A stretch of DNA of 63,076 bases from an uncultured Pelagibacteraceae bacterium (GTDB lineage Bacteria > Pseudomonadota > Alphaproteobacteria > Pelagibacterales > Pelagibacteraceae). A program made the position numbers and the translations under genes. This document shows, piece after piece, positions 17,926 through 25,383 of the stretch (position 1 is its first letter; the number at the start of each line of letters is the position of its first letter). The notes under the pieces are model-generated. The model made no database searches and was not told where the DNA came from. It saw nothing but the letters and a program-made list of their open reading frames with translations. The DNA lies in the NCBI GenBank assembly GCA_902579085.1, contig CACHFK010000002.1, forward strand, positions 1 to 63,076, in the 5' to 3' direction.

Positions 17926-18875
17926 TTATTAGTTGGTGCATCAGTTGCTATCATCTGACCTGTAACTTTTTCTCTAAAGAAAATATAAAAACCAGCACCC
18001 ACAATTAAGGCTGTTCCAATAAATGTTCTAGGAACGGGTATTGTATCAAATATTAAATATCCAGCTAAAATTGCCCACAAGATATAAGAATACTCAAATA
18101 AAGACACAATTGAAGGAGAGGCAATGCTATAAGCTTTAAAAACAAAAAAGAAAGATATAGAAGCAACAATTCCCATAACTAATACGTAAGGCCATGTATC
18201 CATTGGATTAGAAAACCACTCTCTATAAATAAATTGCATAGTTGGGTCTGAAAAAGTATTAAACTTTCCATCACCTGAAATTAAATAAATTATGAAACCT
18301 GCAAGCAAAGCAAAAATATATAACCATGATAATTGAGTATAAATACTATCTTTTTTTGAAGTATATTTTGTAATGGTCATTGCAATAGCATAACAAAATG
18401 CACATGCAATTGGGGCTAATTTAAAAATGTTGAAGTCATCAAAATTTGGATTTAAAACTATTAAAACTCCGACAAAACCAACAATTATTGCACTCCACCG
18501 TCTTATTCCAATTTTTTCATTTAAAAAAATTATTGCAAAAATGGACATAAAAAAAGGGCAAGAGAAAAATAATGCACTTGTCATAGCGAGAGACATAAAA
18601 GTTAAAGAGATATAAAAAAAACTAAAACCAAAAAAGAAGCAAAATACTCTGACTATAGTTAAAGCTGGGTAATAAGTCTTTAAAGTGAAATTTTTTTTAG
18701 TAATAATTAAAAAGCATATTAAAAAAAATGCCTGTATTAAAGTTCTTCCAAAATACAGTTCGAATAACGCAATATCTTGAAAAATAAATTTTATTAGAGC
18801 ATCTTGAATTGAAAAAAAAGCCATGCCCAATAGAATAAAAATAATTCCTTGTGAATTATTATTATTAAAGGTCAT
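17922..18875 (-). CDS. DMT-superfamily permease (EamA family)
   Basis: The 317-residue inner-membrane protein has ten hydrophobic segments arranged as two EamA repeats. The first has GMAFFSIQDALIKFIF near residue 17 and AMTSALFFSCPFFMSIFAIIFLNEKIGIRRW near 95. The second has YVLVMGIVASISFFFVFKAYSIASPSIVSLFEYSYILWAILAGYLIF. EamA proteins export amino acids, nucleobases or other small metabolites, and specificity cannot be read from sequence. It is translationally coupled to the oxygenase gene downstream and lies about 25 bases from the amidinotransferase gene upstream on the same strand. Confidence 0.87.
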   Translation of the reverse strand: MTFNNNNSQGIIFILLGMAFFSIQDALIKFIFQDIALFELYFGRTLIQAFFLICFLIITKKNFTLKTYYPALTIVRVFCFFFGFSFFYISLTFMSLAMTSALFFSCPFFMSIFAIIFLNEKIGIRRWSAIIVGFVGVLIVLNPNFDDFNIFKLAPIACAFCYAIAMTITKYTSKKDSIYTQLSWLYIFALLAGFIIYLISGDGKFNTFSDPTMQFIYREWFSNPMDTWPYVLVMGIVASISFFFVFKAYSIASPSIVSLFEYSYILWAILAGYLIFDTIPVPRTFIGTALIVGAGFYIFFREKVTGQMIATDAPTNK

Positions 18876-18899
18876 ATGGCTCTATTTCATATGTCAAAT

Positions 18900-20009
18900 T
18901 TATTGTTTTGGAAAGTAATCTTGTAGGTCGCCTTCTCTATAGACGTCTGTTGTACTGCAATGTAAACTTCCACCAAAGCCATAAGCTTCTCTAAAATCGA
19001 TTGGTATTACTTCCATACCTAGTTTATCAAGTTGTTCAGCTTGATATACTTCACTTTTTTCAACACATACAGTTTTTGGATCTAAAACTAAAATATTCAT
19101 AGATAGCCATATTGAATAATAAGTAAGAGGAGGAGGGGAGTTGTGAGCTGGTTGTGCCGCATAAACAATTTCCCACCCGTTATCCTCAAAAAGTTTTCTT
19201 TGCTCATTAGGAAGTTTTCTTTGAGGGTTGTTTAGTATTAACCCAGGTTTGATAGGCGTAAAAGTTGCATCAATATGTATAGGGTAAGGATCTCCAGGAA
19301 AATTCACAGTATGAACACGATGATCAGGGAAATGTCTTTTTAACCAATCTATACCTTTTAAATTAGTAGTAAAACCATGTTGAACAATTAGATCTTTGCC
19401 AAATCTTAATATATCTGCTGCATCGAAAAGAGGCTCTTCTTCAGTTGTTACAAAATATTTTTTTTCAGCCCATTCTAATCTTTGCTCAATGCTTACTTCA
19501 TCAGATAAATAATTTTTATGGTAATCTTTATCCGTCAACCTGGGTTTAGGAGCAGACTCGTGCTTCATACCCGGGTCTTCCATAAAGTATTGTTGTATTA
19601 AAGGTCTATAAGCTAAATATTCGAACCACCGACATCTAAAACTCATAGTTGCTTCGAGCATTTCTTTTCCAACTGTAATAATTACATCTCTGGACGGCAT
19701 ACATCCAAACATGTGTTCAGCTTTCCAGTCTGGTGTAGCAATTTTTTCATCAAATTTTAAAGGGGTTGGTCTATCAACTCTTATTCCTCTACCTTCTAAT
19801 GTTTTTACAAATTTATCTAGAAGTTCATTTGCCTTATCTATAGAGTCTTGTGTTCTTCTACCGTGTTTGCCTTTCATTACTGAGTCTGGTGGAATTTTTA
19901 CATCTACAGCAGGTTCAGGCGCAGGTATACAACAATTATCTGCTCTACCAACTATTACATGCTTTAAAGGATCCCATTCGTTCCAACTTTTTACAATGGT
20001 TTTTTTCAT
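18900..20009 (-). CDS. Amidinotransferase (glycine/inosamine amidinotransferase-like)
   Basis: The 369-residue enzyme begins with the amidinotransferase signature SWNEWDPLKHVIVGRADNC. It carries the catalytic His-x-Asp in DPYPIHIDATFTPIKPG (near residue 248) and the nucleophilic Cys in the C-terminal GFGGSLHCSTTDV block (near 353). This fold moves an amidino group from arginine to an amine, as in glycine amidinotransferase (guanidinoacetate) or inosamine-phosphate amidinotransferase. Related hydrolases are a possible alternative. The acceptor is unknown. Neighbours are an EamA permease downstream and a dehydrogenase plus SMR pair upstream, suggesting guanidino-compound synthesis or turnover. 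Confidence 0.82.
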   Translation of the reverse strand: MKKTIVKSWNEWDPLKHVIVGRADNCCIPAPEPAVDVKIPPDSVMKGKHGRRTQDSIDKANELLDKFVKTLEGRGIRVDRPTPLKFDEKIATPDWKAEHMFGCMPSRDVIITVGKEMLEATMSFRCRWFEYLAYRPLIQQYFMEDPGMKHESAPKPRLTDKDYHKNYLSDEVSIEQRLEWAEKKYFVTTEEEPLFDAADILRFGKDLIVQHGFTTNLKGIDWLKRHFPDHRVHTVNFPGDPYPIHIDATFTPIKPGLILNNPQRKLPNEQRKLFEDNGWEIVYAAQPAHNSPPPLTYYSIWLSMNILVLDPKTVCVEKSEVYQAEQLDKLGMEVIPIDFREAYGFGGSLHCSTTDVYREGDLQDYFPKQ

Positions 20010-20070
20010 ATTATTAAAATAAATAATTTAATTAATAAATTTTTACAATGATTATAATTTATATTAACAA

Positions 20071-20985
20071 TTAATCTATTGGATAGTCCCAGGCTTCTTC
20101 TCCAATAACTTTTGAAATAGCAGAGAAATCTTTATTATCATTACCTTCTTCACAAAATTTATTATAAATATTTAAAGCCATAGATCCAAGAGGAGTGAAG
20201 GCTTTAACTTGTTTGGCACATTCATTTGCTAATTTTAAATCTTTATTCATCATACCTGCTGAAAATCCAGGACGATAATTGTTATTTGATGGGGTTCCTT
20301 CGATTAAACCAGGTAAGGGTGGGTATACTGATATAGGCCAACTATTACCCGAAGCTTTACTCATTATTTCATGTACTTTTTTAATATCAATATTTAATCT
20401 TTTTGCTAACATTAAAGATTCAGATGCTGCAATCATTGTAATACCAAGAGACATATTGTTGCAAATTTTTGCACCGTTACCACTTCCAAGATCACCTGCA
20501 TGAAATATATTTTTTCCCATTATTTTTAAAAGAGGAAGAGCAAGATCAAAAGATTCTTTGGTTCCCCCAACCATAATATTTAGTGTTGCTTTTTGTGCTC
20601 CCATAACACCTCCACTTACAGGAGCATCAATCATTTTAATTCCTTTTTCTAAAGCTTTTTTTCCTATTTCGATTGAAGTTTGAATATCAATTGTAGAACA
20701 ATCAATCAGAAGACAATTTTTAGATACTTTGTTAATAATACCTTTATCTCCCAAATAAACCTCTTCTGAATTTTTTCCTTCTGGAAGCATTGTTATTACT
20801 GTTGTTACTTCATTTGTAATTAATTCATCTAAATTTTTTGCAACTTCCAATTTTTTTTCTTTTGCTTTTTCAACCATACTTGCTGAAGCATCAAAAACTT
20901 TAACATTTTTTCCAGCTTTAACTAAATTTTCAGCCATTGGACTTCCCATGTTTCCAATACCAATGAACGCAATAAGTTCAGACAT
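20071..20985 (-). CDS. 3-hydroxyisobutyrate dehydrogenase-family NAD(P)-dependent oxidoreductase
   Basis: The 304-residue protein has an N-terminal Rossmann site (FIGIGNMGSPMAENLVKAG, residues 7 to 25). The substrate motif IDAPVSGGVMGAQKATLNIMVGG follows (near 118), then the catalytic Lys in GNGAKICNNM (near 173). This is the beta-hydroxyacid dehydrogenase pattern shared by 3-hydroxyisobutyrate, tartronate-semialdehyde and succinic-semialdehyde reductases. SAR11-like genomes carry several paralogues, and the substrate is not evident. It has a Shine-Dalgarno (AAGGAG) and follows the two SMR genes by 21 bases on the same strand. Confidence 0.88.
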   Translation of the reverse strand: MSELIAFIGIGNMGSPMAENLVKAGKNVKVFDASASMVEKAKEKKLEVAKNLDELITNEVTTVITMLPEGKNSEEVYLGDKGIINKVSKNCLLIDCSTIDIQTSIEIGKKALEKGIKMIDAPVSGGVMGAQKATLNIMVGGTKESFDLALPLLKIMGKNIFHAGDLGSGNGAKICNNMSLGITMIAASESLMLAKRLNIDIKKVHEIMSKASGNSWPISVYPPLPGLIEGTPSNNNYRPGFSAGMMNKDLKLANECAKQVKAFTPLGSMALNIYNKFCEEGNDNKDFSAISKVIGEEAWDYPID

Positions 20986-21005
20986 TTTTTCTCCTTAATT
21001 TAATT

Positions 21006-21341
21006 TTAATCAACTCTTCCTAGTAAATTTACAATTATCACTCCAGCTATAATTAAAGTAATTCCAATTAAACCATATACATTTGGCATTTGATTATATT
21101 TTACGATTCCAAATATAAGTATTGATGCAACTGTAATTGCACTGTAGGTGGCATAAGCAAAACCAACAGGAATTGCCGACATACCTTTTGCAAGTGAAAA
21201 CATTGTTACACACATTAATAGTATGCAAGCAACAGAAGGAGTTAATTTTGAAAAACCATCAGATATTTTAGCAAAACTATTAGCAGCTATTCCACAAGTA
21301 ATAGCTAATGCCAAAAAAATATATCCAGTAAATGGTTTCAT
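21006..21341 (-). CDS. SMR-family membrane protein lacking the conserved Glu14 (pair member 2)
   Basis: This is a 111-residue protein with four transmembrane helices, clearly of the small multidrug resistance fold: FAKISDGFSKLTPS near residue 23, IPVGFAYATYSA near 57 and LIGITLIIAGVIIVNLLGRVD at the end. Aligned on these blocks with EmrE, the essential membrane Glu14 is replaced by Gly17 (ITCGIAAN) and Trp63 by Tyr (ATYSA). Proton-coupled drug export as in EmrE therefore looks impossible through the usual mechanism. It follows its paralogue with one base between them, so a heterodimer is likely. Confidence 0.85.
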   Translation of the reverse strand: MKPFTGYIFLALAITCGIAANSFAKISDGFSKLTPSVACILLMCVTMFSLAKGMSAIPVGFAYATYSAITVASILIFGIVKYNQMPNVYGLIGITLIIAGVIIVNLLGRVD

Positions 21342-21342
21342 A

Positions 21343-21678
21343 TTAACCAGTTTTTCCTAATAAATTTACAATTAGTACACCAGATATAATTAAGGCAAGA
21401 CCTATTAAAGTATAAAGGTCAGGGATTTGATTAAACTTGTACATACCAACTAATGTAGTCGCAATAATGCAAAGTCCTGCAAAAGAAGCATAAGTTATTC
21501 CTACAGGAATGGATTTCATTACTAGAGATAAAGTGTACATACACCCAACTATCGTTACCGCAGTTAAAATACTCGGTAATAATATAGTAAAACCTTGTGC
21601 TCCTTTAGCAAAACCATTTGAAGCAGTGCCTAAAACAACTGCAACTATAAGAATTATATAAGCTGTTAAATTACCCAT
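21343..21678 (-). CDS. SMR-family membrane protein lacking the conserved Glu14 (pair member 1)
   Basis: The 111-residue, four-helix protein is a paralogue of its downstream neighbour. SMR landmarks are FAKGAQGFTILLPS near residue 23, MKSIPVGITYASFAGL near 54 and LIGLALIISGVLIVNLLGKTG. As in the partner, the position of EmrE Glu14 is Gly17 (VVLGTASN) and that of Trp63 is Phe (ASFAG). Paired SMR genes usually make heterodimers of opposite topology. The start overlaps the upstream DsbA-fold isomerase gene by eight bases, so all are cotranscribed. Confidence 0.85.
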   Translation of the reverse strand: MGNLTAYIILIVAVVLGTASNGFAKGAQGFTILLPSILTAVTIVGCMYTLSLVMKSIPVGITYASFAGLCIIATTLVGMYKFNQIPDLYTLIGLALIISGVLIVNLLGKTG

Positions 21679-22267
21679 TTTTTTTCGACCAAGTTATAGC
21701 ATCTTCCATTCTATCATCTCCCCAGAAGATTTCACCATTAACTATGAACGAAGGGCTTCCAAAAACTTTATTATTTCTAGCACTCTCTGTATTTGCCAAA
21801 TATTCTTTTTCAATATCTTCAGCATTAGCTTTAGAAATAACTTGTTCTTTATCTATATTTAATTCATTACAGATTTCAGAAATATTGGGTTCAGTTGCTG
21901 GCTCTTTTCCCTCTTGAAACCATCTTTTGTAGGTTAACCTTACATAATCTACTCCCCATCCTTCTTTTAAACCAAGAATTGCTAATTTATTAGCAAGATC
22001 AAATTCACTTAAAGGGTAGGGAACAGGAGTTTTGGCAAAAAAACCATATCCTTCTGCACGTCTTTCAATGTCTCTCCACATATAATCAACTTTATTTTTT
22101 TTGTCTTTGGGGAAGGGAATATTATTCATTTCTTTCATTATTGCTCTAACACTGAATGGAATCCAGTTGAATTTAACATTATGTTTTTTTTCAACATCTA
22201 AAATTCTTGTAACAGATAAATAAGTATAGGTACTTCCTATAGAAAAATAAAAATTTATATCACTCAT
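21671..22267 (-). CDS. 2-hydroxychromene-2-carboxylate isomerase-like / DsbA-family protein
   Basis: This 198-residue protein has the DSBA-like thioredoxin fold of the kappa-class GST / HCCA isomerase family. It starts INFYFSIGSTYTYLSVTRI, with Ser in place of a redox Cys pair, and ends NNKVFGSPSFIVNGEIFWGDDRMEDAI, which is the cis-Pro substrate loop and the family C-terminus. Such proteins are glutathione-dependent isomerases or transferases. It heads the SMR/dehydrogenase group. The mature function is unknown; no aromatic-degradation genes surround it. Confidence 0.82.
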   Translation of the reverse strand: MSDINFYFSIGSTYTYLSVTRILDVEKKHNVKFNWIPFSVRAIMKEMNNIPFPKDKKNKVDYMWRDIERRAEGYGFFAKTPVPYPLSEFDLANKLAILGLKEGWGVDYVRLTYKRWFQEGKEPATEPNISEICNELNIDKEQVISKANAEDIEKEYLANTESARNNKVFGSPSFIVNGEIFWGDDRMEDAITWSKKNG

Positions 22268-22288
22268 ACTTTATCCTTTCTTATTAAA

Positions 22289-22390
22289 TTATATTATTCC
22301 AATATCATTTTTATAAAAATATACTGCCAGAAGCAAAACTAATAGAATATAAATTACTGCATAAATTGTATATTTGATATATTTTTTCAT
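22289..22390 (-). CDS. Possible 33-residue single-helix membrane peptide
   Basis: Between the TPR gene and the isomerase lies an ATG-started reading frame of 33 codons. It encodes a basic start (MKKYIKYT), one hydrophobic helix (about residues 9 to 25) and a short polar tail ending DIGII. The frame is on the same strand as its neighbours and begins 14 bases after the TPR stop. There is no clear Shine-Dalgarno and I recognise no family. It could be a real small membrane protein or chance in AT-rich DNA. Confidence 0.35.
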   Translation of the reverse strand: MKKYIKYTIYAVIYILLVLLLAVYFYKNDIGII

Positions 22391-22403
22391 TTAATTATTT
22401 TAT

Positions 22404-22955
22404 TTAAACACTCTGATTTTTTATTAATGTTTTTAATTTTTCAATCATTATAATAGGAGACTCCATAGCGGGATAGATTTTATGGGCTTCTATATAACTA
22501 TCAATAGCTAATTGATAATTTTTCAAAGCTGATTGAACAAGACCTTGTCCAGACAACGCACCAAAATGCCTTTCTTCTAAGCTAAGCACTACATCGATAT
22601 CATTTTGTGAAAGCTCATAATTACCCATTAGATAATAGACAGTTGCTCTTTTATTCCAAGCCTCGGCCCACTTTGGATCTAATTCAATTGCTTTAGAAAA
22701 TATTTTATGTGCGTTATCTAATTGATTTTGAGACATATAATAAGATCCCTCAGCAAGAAGTTCTGTCAATGTTGGCTCTGATGGATGAGTAGTCCAAAGC
22801 TTCCAAATTTTACTTTCTATTTTCGAAGCAATAATAATATTTTGTTCTGTTTTTAATTTTAAGAATAAATTATTTAGTTCTATATTTTTATTTTCTGATT
22901 TTGCTGGAAAACTTATTAATAAAATAAAAGTTATAAAATATAAAAACTTTTTCAC
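22404..22955 (-). CDS. Exported TPR-repeat protein
   Basis: The 183-residue protein has a signal peptide (MKKFLYFITFILLISFPAKS) followed by tetratricopeptide repeats. At least two are clear: MSQNQLDNAHKIFSKAIELDPKWAEAW near residue 73 and YLMGNYELSQNDIDVVLSLE near 107, with a third, less regular copy (KNYQLAIDSYIEAHKIYPA) near 143. TPR arrays mediate protein contacts, here in the periplasm. It starts two bases after the cupredoxin stop and is probably cotranscribed with it. A role in assembling or holding the copper protein is a guess from position only. Confidence 0.8.
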   Translation of the reverse strand: MKKFLYFITFILLISFPAKSENKNIELNNLFLKLKTEQNIIIASKIESKIWKLWTTHPSEPTLTELLAEGSYYMSQNQLDNAHKIFSKAIELDPKWAEAWNKRATVYYLMGNYELSQNDIDVVLSLEERHFGALSGQGLVQSALKNYQLAIDSYIEAHKIYPAMESPIIMIEKLKTLIKNQSV

Positions 22956-22956
22956 T

Positions 22957-23469
22957 TTATTTAGTTATGATTTTGCCTACCATTCCAGACTCATAATGTC
23001 CGGGTATATTACATGCCATTTCTAATTCTATATCCTTAGAAAATTTCCATATAATTTCACCTTTAGTTTGCGGTTCCAGCATAACACTGTTCGAATGGGA
23101 GTGAGCTAATGAATGATCTTTTTTAGACATTTCTTTCATTTTTTTTTTATCAATTTTATCAAATGTAATTATTTCATGATCAATTAATCTTTGCATCTCT
23201 GGCTGGTGTTTTATGTGCATTTCTTTAGTTCCAATATTATATTCATGAACCATCTCTCCTAGGTTGGTAATTACAAATTTAATTGTTTCACCTTTTTTAA
23301 CAGTAATTGAATTCGGTTCATAATAATTGTCATACATTTTTATTTTTATTACTCTGTCGATATTTTTTGGATCGCCTTTTTCTCCAATTGATTTTGTTGA
23401 AGATGCAATTGAATTAATTGGGTAGATAAAAATAAAAAATGTTAAAAAAAAGCTTAAAATTTTATTCAT
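22957..23469 (-). CDS. Periplasmic cupredoxin-like copper protein
   Basis: The 170-residue protein has a signal peptide (to about IASS, residue 24) and a plastocyanin/azurin-type domain. YEPNSITVKKGETIKFVITNLGEMVHEYNIG supplies the first His ligand (near residue 83). MACNIPGHYESGMVGKI supplies the Cys, His and Met ligands (near 151 to 163). A His/Met-rich insertion between strands (MHIKHQPEMQRL, SLAHSHSNSVM) may bind additional copper. Members of this group carry electrons or handle copper. The gene overlaps the upstream small NTF2-like gene by one base, tying it to the cluster of tiny proteins. Confidence 0.85.
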   Translation of the reverse strand: MNKILSFFLTFFIFIYPINSIASSTKSIGEKGDPKNIDRVIKIKMYDNYYEPNSITVKKGETIKFVITNLGEMVHEYNIGTKEMHIKHQPEMQRLIDHEIITFDKIDKKKMKEMSKKDHSLAHSHSNSVMLEPQTKGEIIWKFSKDIELEMACNIPGHYESGMVGKIITK

Positions 23470-23807
23470 TACAGATCAGGCGCTCTTACTATTTCAAATC
23501 TTAAAAGCTTATTATTTGAAATTATGCCATGAAACATAATTGTATCTGGATTTTTGTCAGAATCTTTCCATTTAAAAGTACCAATTAGTCTTTTTTCATC
23601 TTCATAAATGGATACAATATCAGAGACTATCCCTGGTTTTGTTTTAATCCAATCCAAACTTTCTTGTAATGTTTCAAAACCTTTTTCAGCCTGGTGAAGA
23701 TTTATGTGTTTAAAGTTTTCATCAAGTATTTTTGAAATTTCTGTTGGATCACCAGACTTAAAAGCATTACCCCATGTTGTTAGTAATGATTGAATTGTTA
23801 TTGACAT
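23469..23807 (-). CDS. Small SnoaL/NTF2-fold protein (DUF4440-like)
   Basis: The 112-residue protein has the pattern of the NTF2/SnoaL cone fold. An N-terminal helix (LLTTWGNAFKSGDPTEISKIL) precedes the strand ENFKHINLH, followed by strands KRLIGTFKWKD, TIMFHGIISNNKLLRFEIVR. There is no signal peptide. Such proteins are small isomerases, hydrolases or ligand-binding modules, and the function is not readable. It is the last of seven tiny genes in a row and overlaps the exported cupredoxin gene by one base. Confidence 0.65.
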   Translation of the reverse strand: MSITIQSLLTTWGNAFKSGDPTEISKILDENFKHINLHQAEKGFETLQESLDWIKTKPGIVSDIVSIYEDEKRLIGTFKWKDSDKNPDTIMFHGIISNNKLLRFEIVRAPDL

Positions 23808-23816
23808 AAATTAAAT

Positions 23817-24137
23817 TTATTTAGGCATTGGCGTTGCGCCAGTTTCTAAACTTGTGATTTTTCCATCTTTGTATTTATAAACTGCCATTACAGCTTCAAC
23901 ATTTCCATCATCAAATGTCACGAATGCGTGGTGAATACCAACTTCATCATTTTCATAAACTACTCTCGTATCTCTTTGTTTAATATCACCACTCATGGCC
24001 CATTTGATTATATCGCCTTTGCTTAAAGTGTTGCCTGACTTATGCATTGTAAATTTAAAATCATCATGCAGCAGTTCATTCATAGCCGCTTCATCTTTAT
24101 TTTTTATTGCAGCGCTGTATTTTTCTAAAATAGACAT
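23817..24137 (-). CDS. Small SnoaL/NTF2-fold protein
   Basis: This 106-residue cytoplasmic protein has an NTF2-like layout: helix ILEKYSAAIKNKDEAAMNELLHDDFKFTMH, then GNTLSKGDIIKWAMSGDI and strands HHAFVTFDDGNVEAVMAVYKYKDGKITSLE. The conserved Asp/His positions of ketosteroid-isomerase-type enzymes may be present, but no catalytic assignment is safe. A good Shine-Dalgarno (AAGGAG) precedes the ATG. It is in line with the DUF1330-type genes upstream (15-base gap). Confidence 0.7.
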   Translation of the reverse strand: MSILEKYSAAIKNKDEAAMNELLHDDFKFTMHKSGNTLSKGDIIKWAMSGDIKQRDTRVVYENDEVGIHHAFVTFDDGNVEAVMAVYKYKDGKITSLETGATPMPK

Positions 24138-24152
24138 GTATTTCTCCTTTTT

Positions 24153-24461
24153 TTATTTCATCGTTGAAGACTCTTCACAAATCATCCAAGTACTTTTTTC
24201 ATCTGTTAAAGCTCTTCTATGTTTTACTATTCCTTGATGGGCATCAGAATTATACCAACCTAATGCTTTCTCTTTACTTTCAAACTCAATTACAACAGCT
24301 AAGGTTCCTTTAACGCCCTCGTGAACCAAAGTGTCAGGAGTTCTAACTAGAAACTTACCACCAAAAGCTTCTACTGTTGCGTCTACTTTTGACGCATATT
24401 CAACTTTAAACTTATCCATATCTTTTACTATTGGATGAGCTATGACGTATGCTTTTCCCAT
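24153..24461 (-). CDS. DUF1330-type small alpha/beta-barrel protein (copy 2)
   Basis: The 102-residue protein shows the DUF1330/dimeric ferredoxin-like barrel pattern: KAYVIAHPIVKDMDKFKVEY, GGKFLVRTPDTLVHEG near residue 34 and VVIEFESKEKALGWYNSDAHQGIVKHRRAL near 55. The W-Y-x-S-x-x-Y/H-x-x-I-x-x-x-R motif is that of DUF1330. The activity is unknown. It lies two bases downstream of a second DUF1330 gene, and the pair probably arose by duplication. They may form a heterodimer. Confidence 0.82.
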   Translation of the reverse strand: MGKAYVIAHPIVKDMDKFKVEYASKVDATVEAFGGKFLVRTPDTLVHEGVKGTLAVVIEFESKEKALGWYNSDAHQGIVKHRRALTDEKSTWMICEESSTMK

Positions 24462-24463
24462 TC

Positions 24464-24751
24464 TTATACTCCTCTTATTATTATTTGATTGGTATCTGCG
24501 TTATCTAACCTTATTTGCCTAATAGGTTTATATTCTTCAGAGTTATACCATTCTAAAGCTCTTTCATAAGAAGGAAATTTAATAACAATGTTTCTAGAGT
24601 TTTTCCATTCACCTTCAACATGGCTAAACTCACCACCTCTTACTAAAAATTCCCCTCCAAATTTAGCAACAATATCTGAAACTTTTGCTAAATATTCTTT
24701 GTAATTTTCAGGATTATTAACTTCAATTTGAGCAATTGCATAACCTGACAT
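24464..24751 (-). CDS. DUF1330-type small alpha/beta-barrel protein (copy 1)
   Basis: This is a 95-residue paralogue of the downstream gene, with SGYAIAQIEVNNPENYKEYL, GGEFLVRGGEFSHVEGEW near residue 33 and IVIKFPSYERALEWYNSEEYKPIRQIRLDNA near 55. The last segment is a full DUF1330 motif. There is no signal peptide. It follows the GYD-like gene by three bases. The dimeric barrel fold is used by monooxygenases, isomerases and dehydratases acting on small reactive compounds; which applies is unknown. Confidence 0.85.
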   Translation of the reverse strand: MSGYAIAQIEVNNPENYKEYLAKVSDIVAKFGGEFLVRGGEFSHVEGEWKNSRNIVIKFPSYERALEWYNSEEYKPIRQIRLDNADTNQIIIRGV

Positions 24752-24754
24752 AAT

Positions 24755-25078
24755 TTACTCAGCAGGTATTACCACACTTTTAGAACCATCCGCGGCTTTT
24801 GTGAATGCTTTATTGTAATCAATAACTTCATGTATCATTAGATCATCCATCAGTCCTGAGTTTATAAAAGCAACTTTCATTCCAACAACTGTTTCAGCAT
24901 CTCCTTCTACACAACAGACCACATCAAAACGTCCACGAACCCATTCGTAACTAATCATTTTTCCACCAATGGCTTCAATAACTTTTTTTGTTGATGCGTG
25001 TCTATCCGCAGAAGGATCTTTTTGCATTCTTTTTAAAAGTTCTTTGCTTACTTTTCCGATTACATAATATTTTGCCAT
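24755..25078 (-). CDS. GYD-domain-like small protein
   Basis: The 107-residue protein (from the ATG at 25078; a TTG four codons earlier is possible) has the ferredoxin-like pattern of GYD/DUF3303-type proteins. A first strand KYYVIGKVS is followed by a helix, then AIGGKMISYEWVRGRFDVVCCVEGDAETVVGMKVAFINSGLMDDLMIHEVIDY. The R-G-x-F/Y-D-x-V block corresponds to the G-x-Y/F-D motif. Two adjacent Cys (VVCC) lie in the central strand. It is three bases upstream of the first DUF1330 gene. Confidence 0.65.
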   Translation of the reverse strand: MAKYYVIGKVSKELLKRMQKDPSADRHASTKKVIEAIGGKMISYEWVRGRFDVVCCVEGDAETVVGMKVAFINSGLMDDLMIHEVIDYNKAFTKAADGSKSVVIPAE

Positions 25079-25079
25079 T

Positions 25080-25370
25080 TTAGATATCAACTTTCGTTAA
25101 TTCCCACACATGCATCTTGTTTACACACTCATCATAAATTGGTTTTCCAATTGGATTTGCTCCAGATACCATCTCTTTCATTTTTTCCATATTATGAACA
25201 AATACCTTAAACATAACACCACTTTTATCTGGCTTTACTGCTCCAATAGTTTTTTCTGGATGAGCTGCTGATTTTCTTACACTCATTCCTTCATCTGATT
25301 GCATCCAACCCATAAATTTTTCAAGCTTTCCTTCTTTCAAATCTACGATCACTAAAACTTCTTTATCCAT
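25080..25370 (-). CDS. Unrecognised 96-residue alpha/beta protein
   Basis: No family is recognised with certainty. The sequence reads as a single beta-alpha-beta-type domain: strand EVLVIVDLKEG, a helix with FMGWMQSDEGMSVRKSA, strand VMFKVFVHNMEKMKEMVSG and a C-terminal strand MHVWELTKVDI. The layout resembles dimeric alpha/beta barrel proteins such as its neighbours. It is Met-rich (8 Met in 96), has no signal peptide and a strong Shine-Dalgarno (GGAGG). It abuts the GYD-like gene by one base, so it belongs to the same transcript. Confidence 0.7.
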   Translation of the reverse strand: MDKEVLVIVDLKEGKLEKFMGWMQSDEGMSVRKSAAHPEKTIGAVKPDKSGVMFKVFVHNMEKMKEMVSGANPIGKPIYDECVNKMHVWELTKVDI

Positions 25371-25383
25371 TATTTCCTCCTTA

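Noticed and set aside
19618-19640. TTCGAACC-like sequence resembling a tRNA T-arm
   Set aside because: It lies inside the amidinotransferase coding sequence and no cloverleaf surrounds it.
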